DNA from: Carboxylicivirga taeanensis
GTDB taxonomy: Bacteria > Bacteroidota > Bacteroidia > Bacteroidales > Marinilabiliaceae
NCBI RefSeq assembly: GCF_051851475.1
Contig: NZ_JBPUSJ010000016.1
Coordinates: 19,418 to 83,417, forward strand
DNA length: 64,000 nt
Direction: 5' to 3'
Under the pieces are notes generated by a model. That model did no database searches, was not told the origin of the DNA, and saw only the letters and a program-made list of their open reading frames with translations. Positions 1-7,590 of this stretch are shown in pieces. Position numbers and translations under genes: made by a program. Each line of letters begins with the position of its first letter. Positions within the stretch are counted from its first letter, which is position 1.

Positions 1-669
1 AATCATCATATCCGCATGGGATCGGCTCAGTTCGTGGGGCTTCACCACTCAGCCAATAACCAGTCGGCACAGGTTTACATACAGCTGGATGACCGGGTAA
101 TAGGGTGTTACACCGTTAAAAACCACTACCGGCCCGATTGGCAAACCATGCTGCAAACCGTTCAGCAGTATACCGATGTGCACATCCTGTCGGGCGATAA
201 TGATGCCGAGCAGGCAGTGCTGAGTCGTGTGGTGAACGATGCCGATAAACTGCGGTTTTACCAGACTCCCAAAGACAAGCAGACCTATGTGAAGGAGCTG
301 AAGGCGGCCGGTAAAAAGGTAATGATGGTGGGCGATGGTTTAAACGATGTTGGTGCACTTAAAGAGGCGCACGTGGGCATTGCCGTGGCCGACGATATTC
401 ATCAGTTTTCCCCATCCAGCGATGCGATTATCAGTGCCCGGGCACTCAGGGACTTACCGCGCTTCATCAGCTTTTCCAAGGCGGCTCTCCGCATTGTGTA
501 TGCCTCCATTATCATCTCGTTTTTATACAATGTAGTTGGTTTGTCTTTCGCAGTATCGGGGCAGCTGAGCCCTTTGTTTGCAGCTGTATTGATGCCCTTG
601 AGCAGTGTGTCGGTGGTTGTATTTACCAGCGTTAGCGTAATGCTATCCGGAAAGAAAAGAAAGCTGTAA
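1..669 (+). CDS. ccoI: Cation-translocating P-type ATPase, CcoI/FixI-like, C-terminal part (5' end outside window)
   Basis: The frame is already open at base 1, so only the last ~222 residues are present. The fragment holds the end of the P domain of a heavy-metal P1B-type ATPase: a SGDND segment and the hinge motif GDGLND (bases 331-348), followed by two C-terminal membrane helices and a basic tail (KKRKL). The HMA domain, CPC transmembrane motif and DKTG phosphorylation site would lie upstream and cannot be checked. CcoI-type ATPases supply copper for cbb3 oxidase assembly; that role is inferred from ccoS and ccoN directly downstream, the usual ccoI-ccoS order. A general CopA-like copper ATPase is the alternative. 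Confidence 0.85.
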   Translation, partial: NHHIRMGSAQFVGLHHSANNQSAQVYIQLDDRVIGCYTVKNHYRPDWQTMLQTVQQYTDVHILSGDNDAEQAVLSRVVNDADKLRFYQTPKDKQTYVKELKAAGKKVMMVGDGLNDVGALKEAHVGIAVADDIHQFSPSSDAIISARALRDLPRFISFSKAALRIVYASIIISFLYNVVGLSFAVSGQLSPLFAAVLMPLSSVSVVVFTSVSVMLSGKKRKL

Positions 670-752
670 GTAGTTCAGTAATAAAATGAGAGGCATTTGA
701 AGGAGAAGGGAATGATTTGATTGGAATGGTTAAAAAAATTAATAAATGTTAA

Positions 753-774
753 ACAATCATGTCGGACTGATTGT
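753..774. promoter_or_regulatory. Inverted repeat upstream of ccoS
   Basis: ACAATCA, eight bases, then TGATTGT forms a perfect 7+7 inverted repeat in the 203-base gap between ccoI and ccoS, about 70 bases upstream of the putative -7 box. No T-run follows, so it does not look like a terminator. It could be an operator for an oxygen or redox regulator; the half-sites resemble but do not match the FNR/CRP arrangement (TTGAT N4 ATCAA). Function is inferred only. Confidence 0.4.
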
Positions 775-840
775 ATTTAAAGGCGATAAAAGTGAAAGAA
801 TTTAATGAATAATAAGATCCTTTAATCTTAATTTATTTTC

Positions 841-848
841 TACTTTTG
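841..848 (+). promoter_or_regulatory. Putative Bacteroidota -7 box (TACTTTTG) for ccoS-ccoNO
   Basis: TACTTTTG matches the TAnnTTTG -7 consensus and lies 24 bases before the ccoS start codon. No clear -33 TTTG is found at the usual spacing. It suggests that ccoS and the oxidase genes can be transcribed separately from ccoI. Confidence 0.55.
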
Positions 849-872
849 CTTTGCAAATTCAAATAAGTTGAT

Positions 873-1079
873 ATGGAGATAATTATAATGCTTGTGGTGG
901 CCAGTTTGTGTGTTGCACTCATTTTTTTGGGTTTGTTTGTGTGGGCGGTTAAATCAGGGCAGTACGACGATGATTATTCGCCTTCGGTACGCATCTTATT
1001 TGATCAGAAGGAACAGAAAAAAAAATCTAATATTCAAATCCAAGATCTCAGTAAAGCAGGTAAGCAGGCAAAGGCCTGA
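873..1079 (+). CDS. ccoS: cbb3-type cytochrome oxidase assembly protein CcoS
   Basis: A 68-residue protein with one N-terminal membrane helix (about residues 4-26), followed by the WAVKSGQYDD segment typical of CcoS and a charged, lysine-rich cytoplasmic tail. CcoS is a small membrane factor needed for heme and copper cofactor insertion into CcoN. Length and motif fit the family well. It sits between the CcoI ATPase and the oxidase subunit gene, the common gene order. The start ATG at 873 follows a TACTTTTG promoter-like box. The gene ends 39 bases before ccoNO, so the two are probably cotranscribed. Confidence 0.9.
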   Translation: MEIIIMLVVASLCVALIFLGLFVWAVKSGQYDDDYSPSVRILFDQKEQKKKSNIQIQDLSKAGKQAKA

Positions 1080-1118
1080 CACCGGCTTCCATCTGATTAT
1101 TGAAAAAATGTTGAACAC

Positions 1119-3263
1119 ATGAAGCAAGAGACGTTTTATTACGACAATAAAATTGTCAAATATTTTATGTATGCCACCATTATTTGGGGATTGGTTGGTA
1201 TGGCAGCGGGAGTTTTAGCTGCTCTTCAAATGGCAATGCCAATCTTTAATTTTGAGTTGGAATACACAACTTTTGGTAGGCTCAGGCCCATCCATACCAA
1301 TGCAGCCATTTTCGCTTTTGTGGGAAATGGTATTTTTATGGGTGTCTATTACTCCTTGCAGCGCCTGCTTAAAGCACGCATGTTTAGCGATGTATTGAGT
1401 TACGTGCATTTTTGGGGATGGCAGCTCATTATAGTTTTGGCCGCTGTAACGCTGGCTTTAGGCTTTACTACCGGTAAGGAATATGCCGAGTTGGAATGGC
1501 CCATTGACATTTTGATAGCCGTTGTGTGGCTCATTTTCGGATGGAACATGTTTGGGACCATTATGAAGCGGAGGGTCAAGCACCTGTATGTAGCCATTTG
1601 GTTTTACCTGGCCACCTTTATTACGGTAACGGTGCTGCATGTGGTTAACTCTGTTGAGCTGCCGGTTACCTTAACAAAAAGCTATTCGTGGTATGCCGGG
1701 GTGCAGGATGCATTGGTGCAATGGTGGTATGGTCACAATGCGGTGGCTTTCTTCTTAACCACTCCTTACCTGGGCCTGATGTATTACTACATTCCAAAAG
1801 CATCTAACCGTCCGGTTTATTCTTATCGCTTATCCATTGTACACTTCTGGTCGTTCTTGTTCATCTATATCTGGGCCGGACCGCACCACCTGCTTTATAC
1901 AGCTTTACCCGAATGGGCACAGTCGCTGGGTACCGTTTTCTCACTCATGCTGCTGGCACCCTCCTGGGGTGGTATGCTTAATGGCTTGCTCACGCTGCGT
2001 GGTGCCTGGGATAAAGTGCGCGAAAGTGCAACGCTTAAGTTCCTGGTAGTAGCGGTTACGGCCTACGGGATGGCGACTTTCGAGGGCCCTTTGTTGTCCC
2101 TCAAAAACGTTAATGCCATCAGTCACTTTACCGACTGGACCGTAGCGCACGTTCATATTGGAACTCTGGGCTGGAATGGTTTCCTCACCTTTGGTGTTCT
2201 TTATTGGTTGGTGCCGCAGATTTTTAAAACCAAGCTCTACTCCGAAAAATTAGCGGGCGCCCATTTCTGGATCGGCACTATCGGTATTCTGTTTTATGCA
2301 ATCCCAATGTATTGGGCGGGCCTGACACAAAGCCTGATGTGGAAAGAGTTTACCGAAGAAGGCCTGTTAGCCTACCCGAACTTCCTGGAAACTGTCACAC
2401 AAATCCGTCCGATGTACTACATGCGTGCCTTTGGTGGATTCATCTACCTCTTGGGAGCTATGCTCATGGGTTATAACCTATTTAAAACAGCCGCTCAGGG
2501 AAAAATGACAGCCAATGAAGAGACCACAGCCGTGGTGGAAGACATTAGCAAAGGTAAGAAGGGCGAGAAAGCCCATGGCTGGTTAGAACGTAAGCCCGTT
2601 CAGTTCATGGTTATTTCCTTGATTACGGTGTTGATTGGAACATTTATCGAGCTGATTCCAACTTTCCTCATTAAATCAAATGTGCCAACCATTGCCAGTG
2701 TTAAGCCATACACGCCTTTGGAGCTGGAGGGCCGCGATATATACCTGCGAGAAGGATGTTACAACTGTCACTCGCAAATGATACGGCCTTTCCGTTCGGA
2801 GACAGAGCGCTATGGCGAGTACTCCAAAGCAGGTGAGTTTGTGTATGATCATCCTTTCCAGTGGGGATCAAAACGAACTGGTCCGGATTTGGCCCGCGAA
2901 GGGGTGATGACAGGAAAGATTTATAAACCGGATGCCTGGCATTATAACCACATGCTCGACCCGCAGAAGTTGAATGAGAACTCCATCATGCCGAAGTACC
3001 CCTGGTTGATCAGCGATGATATGGACTTGTCTGATTTGCCGGCTAAAATCAGAGCCATGCAAACATTAGGGGTGCCTTATCCCGAGGGCTACGATGAGCA
3101 GGCTGTGGAAGACTACTACAAGCAGGCCGATAAAATTGTTGGCGGGCTGACGGCGGCGGGTATTGAGACCACGCGCGATAAAGAAATCATTGCCTTGATT
3201 GCCTATTTGCAACGTTTAGGAACAGATATTTACAAAGTGGAAGCCGAAACGGCTACTGAATAA
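1119..3263 (+). CDS. ccoNO: cbb3-type cytochrome c oxidase, fused subunits I and II (CcoN-CcoO)
   Basis: A 714-residue fusion. Residues ~1-480 are the polytopic CcoN subunit with the expected histidines (RPIHTN, GHNAVAFF, AGPHHLLYT, VAHVHIG) that bind low-spin heme b, high-spin heme b and CuB. After a short linker and another membrane helix (~505-525), residues ~530-714 are CcoO, with one c-type heme site C547-Y-N-C550-H551 and a later MPKYPW segment that supplies the methionine ligand. The enzyme reduces O2 to water and pumps protons with high oxygen affinity. Separate ccoN and ccoO genes are usual in Proteobacteria; the fusion is a recurrent form in Bacteroidota. Followed after 11 bases by ccoQ. 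Confidence 0.97.
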   Translation: MKQETFYYDNKIVKYFMYATIIWGLVGMAAGVLAALQMAMPIFNFELEYTTFGRLRPIHTNAAIFAFVGNGIFMGVYYSLQRLLKARMFSDVLSYVHFWGWQLIIVLAAVTLALGFTTGKEYAELEWPIDILIAVVWLIFGWNMFGTIMKRRVKHLYVAIWFYLATFITVTVLHVVNSVELPVTLTKSYSWYAGVQDALVQWWYGHNAVAFFLTTPYLGLMYYYIPKASNRPVYSYRLSIVHFWSFLFIYIWAGPHHLLYTALPEWAQSLGTVFSLMLLAPSWGGMLNGLLTLRGAWDKVRESATLKFLVVAVTAYGMATFEGPLLSLKNVNAISHFTDWTVAHVHIGTLGWNGFLTFGVLYWLVPQIFKTKLYSEKLAGAHFWIGTIGILFYAIPMYWAGLTQSLMWKEFTEEGLLAYPNFLETVTQIRPMYYMRAFGGFIYLLGAMLMGYNLFKTAAQGKMTANEETTAVVEDISKGKKGEKAHGWLERKPVQFMVISLITVLIGTFIELIPTFLIKSNVPTIASVKPYTPLELEGRDIYLREGCYNCHSQMIRPFRSETERYGEYSKAGEFVYDHPFQWGSKRTGPDLAREGVMTGKIYKPDAWHYNHMLDPQKLNENSIMPKYPWLISDDMDLSDLPAKIRAMQTLGVPYPEGYDEQAVEDYYKQADKIVGGLTAAGIETTRDKEIIALIAYLQRLGTDIYKVEAETATE

Positions 3264-3274
3264 GGAGGAATAGT

Positions 3275-3466
3275 ATGAAACTGGTACGACATTATTTAGA
3301 ATCGATTTCGGGTGTAGAGATTTACCCCATAATCTCTTTCTTCATCTTTTTCACCTTTTTTTTGGTGGTGACCTACATGGTGATTCGTATGAAGAAAGAA
3401 TACATCGATGAAGTAGCCAATTATGCCACTGATAAGGCCGATGAGTTGCCGCTGTCAAACGAATAA
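3275..3466 (+). CDS. ccoQ: CcoQ-like small subunit of cbb3 oxidase
   Basis: A 63-residue single-span membrane protein: a short amphipathic N-terminus, one strongly hydrophobic helix rich in Phe and Ile (about residues 17-38), then a charged cytoplasmic tail. This is the size, topology and position of CcoQ, which stabilises the cbb3 complex. The sequence is too short for a firm family call, so the name rests on position between ccoNO and ccoP. It is preceded by an unusually good Shine-Dalgarno sequence (AAGGAGG starting 1-2 bases after the ccoNO stop region, near 3262-3268), notable because most genes here lack one. Confidence 0.75.
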   Translation: MKLVRHYLESISGVEIYPIISFFIFFTFFLVVTYMVIRMKKEYIDEVANYATDKADELPLSNE

Positions 3467-3530
3467 TTTAAAAATTGAGCAGCTGGTCACGGCTTTGGTG
3501 GTGACCTCTGCTAATTTATTATTTCACATA

Positions 3531-4145
3531 ATGGAAGAAAATAAAAAACAGCAGGAATTTCCTGAAATAGACCCCTTAACCAATGATAAGTTTGTGCCGG
3601 AGCACGAGTTTGACGGGATACGTGAACTAGCCAATAACCCGCCCTGGTGGCTTACCTTTATTTTTATTTTTTCAATTCTTTTTGGCTACGTCTACCTGGC
3701 AAAGTACCATTTTTACGGAGATGGCGATTTGCAGATACAGGAGTATGAAAAGGCCATGTTAGCCGCTAATCCTGAAGAAGAAGAGGAAGCAGCAGGAGGG
3801 ATAAGTATCCAGATGGCCGACATTGATTTCTCCGTGCCTTTAGCCGATGCAGCCGGACTGGAGAAAGGGGCAAAAATATACAAAACAAACTGTGCAGTCT
3901 GCCATTTGGCCGAAGGGCAGGGGCTGGTAGGGCCAAACCTTACTGACGAATATTGGATTCATGGCGGAAGTTTTGCCGATATCACCCGAATAATAAATAA
4001 TGGGGTGGTAGAGAAGGGGATGATTGCCTGGAAAGGCCAGCTGTCAGCCAAGCAAATTCATCAGGTAGCCAGTTACATAACCACTCTGCAGGGAACCAAT
4101 CCACCAAACCCCAAGGCACCCGAAGGGGAGAAGTATGTACCATAA
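3531..4145 (+). CDS. ccoP: cbb3-type cytochrome c oxidase subunit CcoP, single-heme form
   Basis: A 204-residue protein starting at the ATG at 3531; an in-frame start at 3423 would overlap ccoQ and adds nothing conserved. An N-terminal cytosolic part (FVPEHEFDGIRELANNPPWW is the CcoP hallmark) is followed by one membrane helix at ~43-63, an acidic linker (EEEEEAA) and a cytochrome c domain with one heme site, C121-A-V-C124-H125, and a later methionine (GMIAW) as likely sixth ligand. Proteobacterial CcoP carries two c-hemes; only one CxxCH is present here. CcoP passes electrons from a soluble cytochrome c towards CcoO and CcoN. Confidence 0.93.
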   Translation: MEENKKQQEFPEIDPLTNDKFVPEHEFDGIRELANNPPWWLTFIFIFSILFGYVYLAKYHFYGDGDLQIQEYEKAMLAANPEEEEEAAGGISIQMADIDFSVPLADAAGLEKGAKIYKTNCAVCHLAEGQGLVGPNLTDEYWIHGGSFADITRIINNGVVEKGMIAWKGQLSAKQIHQVASYITTLQGTNPPNPKAPEGEKYVP

Positions 4146-4201
4146 TTGTTCTTTGCATATTTGTTAATTTGGTTAATCGCTTAAGCTAGGTAGCTCAAGA
4201 T

Positions 4202-4561
4202 ATGTATATCTATAACTTCGAAAAACTTGAAATTTGGCATCTTTCTCGTCAACTAGTAAAGAGGGTTTACCAAACGACGCAAATATTTCCTGAGAATGAG
4301 AAGTTTGGTTTGACAAATCAGTTACGAAGAGCGTGTGTTTCTATCTCTTCAAATATTGCAGAAGGAAGTGGACGTTTTAGTCATAAAGAACGAGCTCGGT
4401 TTATTGAAATTGCTTTTACAAGCTTATTGGAAGTATTAAATCAGTTGATTTTGTCAAACGACTTGGGATATATTGATGATAATGCCCTAGAGCAATATAG
4501 AGGAGAGATTAATGAGTTGTCTAATAAATTGAATGCTTTTCACAAAGGATTGCCGAAATAA
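4202..4561 (+). CDS. Four-helix bundle protein (23S rRNA intervening-sequence protein family)
   Basis: A 119-residue, mostly helical protein matching the pattern of the family first found encoded in 23S rRNA intervening sequences: an N-terminal FEKLEIWHLSRQL segment, central LTNQLRRACVSISSNIAEGSGR, and a KERARFIEIAFTSLLEV helix. The function of the family is not established. The gene interrupts the otherwise continuous cbb3 operon between ccoP and ccoG, with 56- and 82-base flanks, and is visibly more AT-rich than both neighbours, which suggests a later insertion. No terminal repeats or recombinase gene accompany it. It reads in the operon's direction, so transcription through it is expected. 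Confidence 0.85.
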   Translation: MYIYNFEKLEIWHLSRQLVKRVYQTTQIFPENEKFGLTNQLRRACVSISSNIAEGSGRFSHKERARFIEIAFTSLLEVLNQLILSNDLGYIDDNALEQYRGEINELSNKLNAFHKGLPK

Positions 4562-4643
4562 TGAAGTTGTTAGTATAATATTAGAATTGACAATTATTAC
4601 AGTTAATCAAATTTGCAAATAACCAGATTTCCAAATAAATCAA

Positions 4644-6035
4644 ATGAACAACGACCAAAATTCTTTTCGCGATCGGATAGTGACCATGAATGAAGAGGGG
4701 CGGCGTAACTGGGTGTATGCCAACCAGCCCAAGGGGAAATATTACAATGCCCGCACGATTGTAGGGGTGATTCTTCTGGTGTTTTTATTTGCAGCACCAC
4801 ATATTAAAGTTGGGGATGAGCCCTTATTATTGTTCAACATTCTGCAGCGAAAGTTTGTATTGTTTGGAGTGGTCTTTTGGCCACAGGATTTTCATTTGTT
4901 TGTAATTGGCCTGATTACCATTATTATTTCCATCGTCACCTTTACGGTGGTGTATGGCCGTATTTGGTGTGGCTGGGCCTGCCCGCAAACCATTTTTATG
5001 GAAATGGTGTTTCGTCGGATTGAATACTGGATTGAGGGAAGTGGCGATCAGCAGCGCATCAGGGCCAAAGGGGAAGATACCTTTGACAAGGTGTGGCGTT
5101 CGGTGCTGAAGCATTTTATTTTCATTGTGATTTCCTGGGCGATTACCCACACGATGATGGCCTATATTGTAGGAGCGGAAACTGTGCATCAGTACATTGT
5201 GAGTTCACCCGCCGAAAATATGAGCGTGTTTATTGCCATAATGGTGTTTACCGGGGCCTTCTATTTTGTCTTCGCCTATTTCAGGGAACAAGTCTGCTCA
5301 CTGGTGTGCCCTTATGGTCGGCTGCAAGGTGCCTTGCTCGACAACAATACCCTGATGGTGACCTACGATTATAAGCGAGGAGAGGGGCGGGCACCCATGC
5401 GCAATGGAGAAGACCGTGCGGCTGCCGGAAAGGGCGATTGCGTGAATTGTCATAAATGTGTGAGCGTTTGTCCAACCGGTATTGATATTCGCAATGGCAT
5501 ACAGCTGGAGTGCATTAATTGCACAGCCTGTATGGATGCCTGCGACAGTACCATGCGTCGGTATAATTTGCCGGAAGGACTCATCCGCATCACTTCGCAA
5601 AATAACATCATCAATGGTTCGTCATTCAAATGGACGCCCCGCGTTGTTGCTTACACGGCTTTAACGGCTGCTTTAATTGGTGTTTTAGTAGTGCTGTTCA
5701 CCTTACGTTCGAGCTACGAAACTACCATATTGCGCGTACAGGGGTCTTTGTATCAAAAACTGGATGAAAACACGTATTCCAATATTTATAATTATAAGAT
5801 CATCAATAAAACAGATAATGAAGGGCATCTTAGCATCAAACTGGTGTCTCCTGAAGGAAAGGTGGAGTTAGCAGGGAGCAGCATGACGGTGAAGAAGCAG
5901 GAAAAGATACAGGGAGCTTTTTTGGTGAAACTAACTAAAGAGCAAATGAGCGGCAGCAACACCCCTGTTGTACTGGGTATCTACAACGGGGAGGAGTTGA
6001 TTGAAACCATTCACACCACTTTTGTAGGCCCCTAA
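4644..6035 (+). CDS. ccoG: Cytochrome c oxidase accessory protein CcoG (FixG)
   Basis: A 463-residue membrane-bound polyferredoxin. It has N-terminal membrane helices with WCGWACPQ and CSLVCPYGRLQG motifs, a dicluster ferredoxin segment (CVNCHKCVSVCPTG, then CINCTACMDAC) around residues 260-305, another helix near 335-355 and a C-terminal Ig-like domain (FixG_C). CcoG acts in cbb3 biogenesis, where reduction of Cu(II) to Cu(I) has been reported for the family. Length and layout are typical. It is followed by ccoH after 32 bases and preceded by the inserted four-helix-bundle gene, so it has probably kept its place in the oxidase operon. Confidence 0.96.
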   Translation: MNNDQNSFRDRIVTMNEEGRRNWVYANQPKGKYYNARTIVGVILLVFLFAAPHIKVGDEPLLLFNILQRKFVLFGVVFWPQDFHLFVIGLITIIISIVTFTVVYGRIWCGWACPQTIFMEMVFRRIEYWIEGSGDQQRIRAKGEDTFDKVWRSVLKHFIFIVISWAITHTMMAYIVGAETVHQYIVSSPAENMSVFIAIMVFTGAFYFVFAYFREQVCSLVCPYGRLQGALLDNNTLMVTYDYKRGEGRAPMRNGEDRAAAGKGDCVNCHKCVSVCPTGIDIRNGIQLECINCTACMDACDSTMRRYNLPEGLIRITSQNNIINGSSFKWTPRVVAYTALTAALIGVLVVLFTLRSSYETTILRVQGSLYQKLDENTYSNIYNYKIINKTDNEGHLSIKLVSPEGKVELAGSSMTVKKQEKIQGAFLVKLTKEQMSGSNTPVVLGIYNGEELIETIHTTFVGP

Positions 6036-6067
6036 ACGACTAAGTAACCTAACAAAAACACATACCG

Positions 6068-6511
6068 ATGAAATTTAATTGGGGACATGGCATTGTAGTA
6101 GTAATCGCAACTGCTGTTTTAGGATTTGTAAGCCTCGTATTTATTGTAACCAACGAGCGCATAGACATGGTAACTGAAGATTACTATCCTAAAGAGCTGA
6201 AGTACGATGATCAGATTGAAAAACTTAAAAACTATCATGCGCTAAGCAAAAAAGTAGAGGTGTCATTGGGCGAATCCTTGTTGATTCAGTTTCCTGATGA
6301 TATTGCTGATGCAAATGCCATCAGCGGACTGGTGCACTTATACAGGCCATCAGATAAAGATTTGGATATAGAGCAAGAGATTAAACTGAATGCAGCCTAT
6401 CAGATGAGGATAACAAAAGATGCTTTGAGAGGTGGTAAGTATGAGCTAATTATTGAATGGCAGGCCAATGGGCAACCTTATCTCACCAAACAGGCTATTT
6501 TTGTAGATTAA
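6068..6511 (+). CDS. ccoH: FixH/CcoH family protein
   Basis: A 147-residue protein with one N-terminal membrane helix (about residues 7-29, rich in Val, Ile and Ala) and a periplasmic beta-rich domain, starting with a WGHGIVVV segment and followed by the conserved DYYPKELKYDDQIEK stretch seen in FixH. CcoH is a single-span assembly factor that associates with the cbb3 oxidase. It lies 32 bases after ccoG and 6 bases before the next gene, so it is clearly in the same operon. Confidence 0.9.
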   Translation: MKFNWGHGIVVVIATAVLGFVSLVFIVTNERIDMVTEDYYPKELKYDDQIEKLKNYHALSKKVEVSLGESLLIQFPDDIADANAISGLVHLYRPSDKDLDIEQEIKLNAAYQMRITKDALRGGKYELIIEWQANGQPYLTKQAIFVD

Positions 6512-6517
6512 TTCGCC

Positions 6518-7219
6518 ATGTACATATTAGAAGGATTTATTTTTGGTTTCCTGGGGAGCTTGCATTGCGTAGGCATGTGCGGCCCGCTCGCGTTGGCCTT
6601 ACCTTTACCTACGCGTTCTGTTGCTCAAAAAGCCACCGGGGCTGTTTTGTACAATATAGGCCGGGCGGTTACCTATGGCTTGCTCGGTTTAATTTTTGGC
6701 CTACTGGGTGCCGGCCTGAAGCTGTCAGGTGTGCAGCAGTGGGTGTCCATTGCCTGCGGGGTGCTTATGATACTGTCCGTTGTGTTACCGGGGGTCATAA
6801 AGCTGCCAAAGTCAACCAGTAAAGTATCCACCTCCATCTATAGCACCCTGAAAAAGAAGATTGGCGACTCGCTAAACCGAAAGCGGCTAAGTAACCTGCT
6901 GGTTATTGGTGTGTTAAATGGTTTTTTACCTTGTGGTTTGGTGTATGTGGCTATTTCCAGAGCCATCACTTCCAGCAGCCTTAGTAATAGCGTTTTGTTT
7001 ATGGTGTTTTTTGGTTTGGGCACTTTGCCTTTAATGTTTGCGGTCGCCTATTTCGCCAACATCATCAAAAGCCGTTTCTTGCATCGACTCCGTCGAGCCA
7101 TTCCCGTCTTTATCATCCTGCTTGGATTGCTGTTTATCCTTCGTGGCATGAACCTGGGCATCCCATACCTCAGTCCGGAATTTAAAGAGGACACCACGGA
7201 GGTAAAATGTTGTCATTAA
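6518..7219 (+). CDS. Sulfite exporter TauE/SafE-type (UreH_2/DsbD-like) membrane protein at end of cco operon
   Basis: A 233-residue protein with about six membrane helices. The N-terminal GFLGSLHCVGMCGPLALAL motif is the signature of the SafE/UreH_2 group, and a second FLPCGLVY motif follows near residue 135, giving the internal two-fold pattern. The C-terminus ends in a short cysteine/histidine tail (CCH). Members of this group often sit with ccoG/ccoH genes and are thought to handle copper or thiol redox for oxidase assembly; the substrate here is inferred from position, not shown. It begins 6 bases after ccoH and is the last gene of the operon before the cobalamin riboswitch. Confidence 0.85.
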   Translation: MYILEGFIFGFLGSLHCVGMCGPLALALPLPTRSVAQKATGAVLYNIGRAVTYGLLGLIFGLLGAGLKLSGVQQWVSIACGVLMILSVVLPGVIKLPKSTSKVSTSIYSTLKKKIGDSLNRKRLSNLLVIGVLNGFLPCGLVYVAISRAITSSSLSNSVLFMVFFGLGTLPLMFAVAYFANIIKSRFLHRLRRAIPVFIILLGLLFILRGMNLGIPYLSPEFKEDTTEVKCCH

Positions 7220-7291
7220 TTGTCAGCCAGACGAATGCACTATTTCAGATAAAAAAGTCGGAAAAAGATTTTTTCTGATTTACTTTTCCAT

Positions 7292-7299
7292 TACTTTTG
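7292..7299 (+). promoter_or_regulatory. Putative -7 box (TACTTTTG) for the cobalamin riboswitch transcript
   Basis: TACTTTTG fits TAnnTTTG exactly and lies just upstream of the riboswitch; a T-rich stretch (TTTT at 7269-7272) lies at the -33 spacing. Transcription would start near 7306, at the riboswitch 5' edge. Confidence 0.6.
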
Positions 7300-7302
7300 C
7301 AC

Positions 7303-7490
7303 CGATTTGGTTCACAAGGCATCATCAGTGCCACGTGATGAAGAGGGAATGCCGTGAGAGTCGGCAACAGTATCCGCTGCTGTAAGTTCCTTCCGGCATC
7401 AGGCCGGAATAAAGCCGTAATCAACAAAGCCACTGTTCGGGGAACGGGAAGGCGGTTGCGGTGGAATAAGTCAGAAGACCTGCCAAAGAG
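7303..7490 (+). promoter_or_regulatory. Cobalamin (adenosylcobalamin/B12) riboswitch
   Basis: The region contains the conserved cobalamin aptamer elements in order: GAGGGAAtgCCGTGAGAGTCGG core, an ACAGTATCCGCTGCTGTAAG segment, a variable hairpin (TTCCGGCATCAGGCCGGAA), GCCACTG, GGGAAGGC, and the B12 box AGTCAGAAGACCTGCC ending at 7484. It accounts for most of the 371-base gap before the BtuB-like receptor gene. No terminator with a T-run is visible between the B12 box and the start codon, so control of translation is more likely than attenuation. High intracellular B12 would be expected to repress the receptor and the lipoprotein gene behind it. Confidence 0.93.
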
Positions 7491-7590
7491 TATTCAATTG
7501 TTCATGTCATTCGGAATAAATGCAGAACGATACATTCTTTGTGTATTCAATATCCGTATTGTCAGAACAGTTTAATTAACCTGGAAAAAG

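Noticed and set aside
4202..4561. The four-helix-bundle gene as part of a 23S rRNA intervening sequence
   Set aside because: No rRNA sequence surrounds it; it lies between two cbb3 oxidase genes.
7354..7575. A 73-codon open frame upstream of the BtuB-like receptor gene
   Set aside because: It overlaps the conserved cobalamin riboswitch core, so the bases are explained by the RNA; no protein signature is visible.
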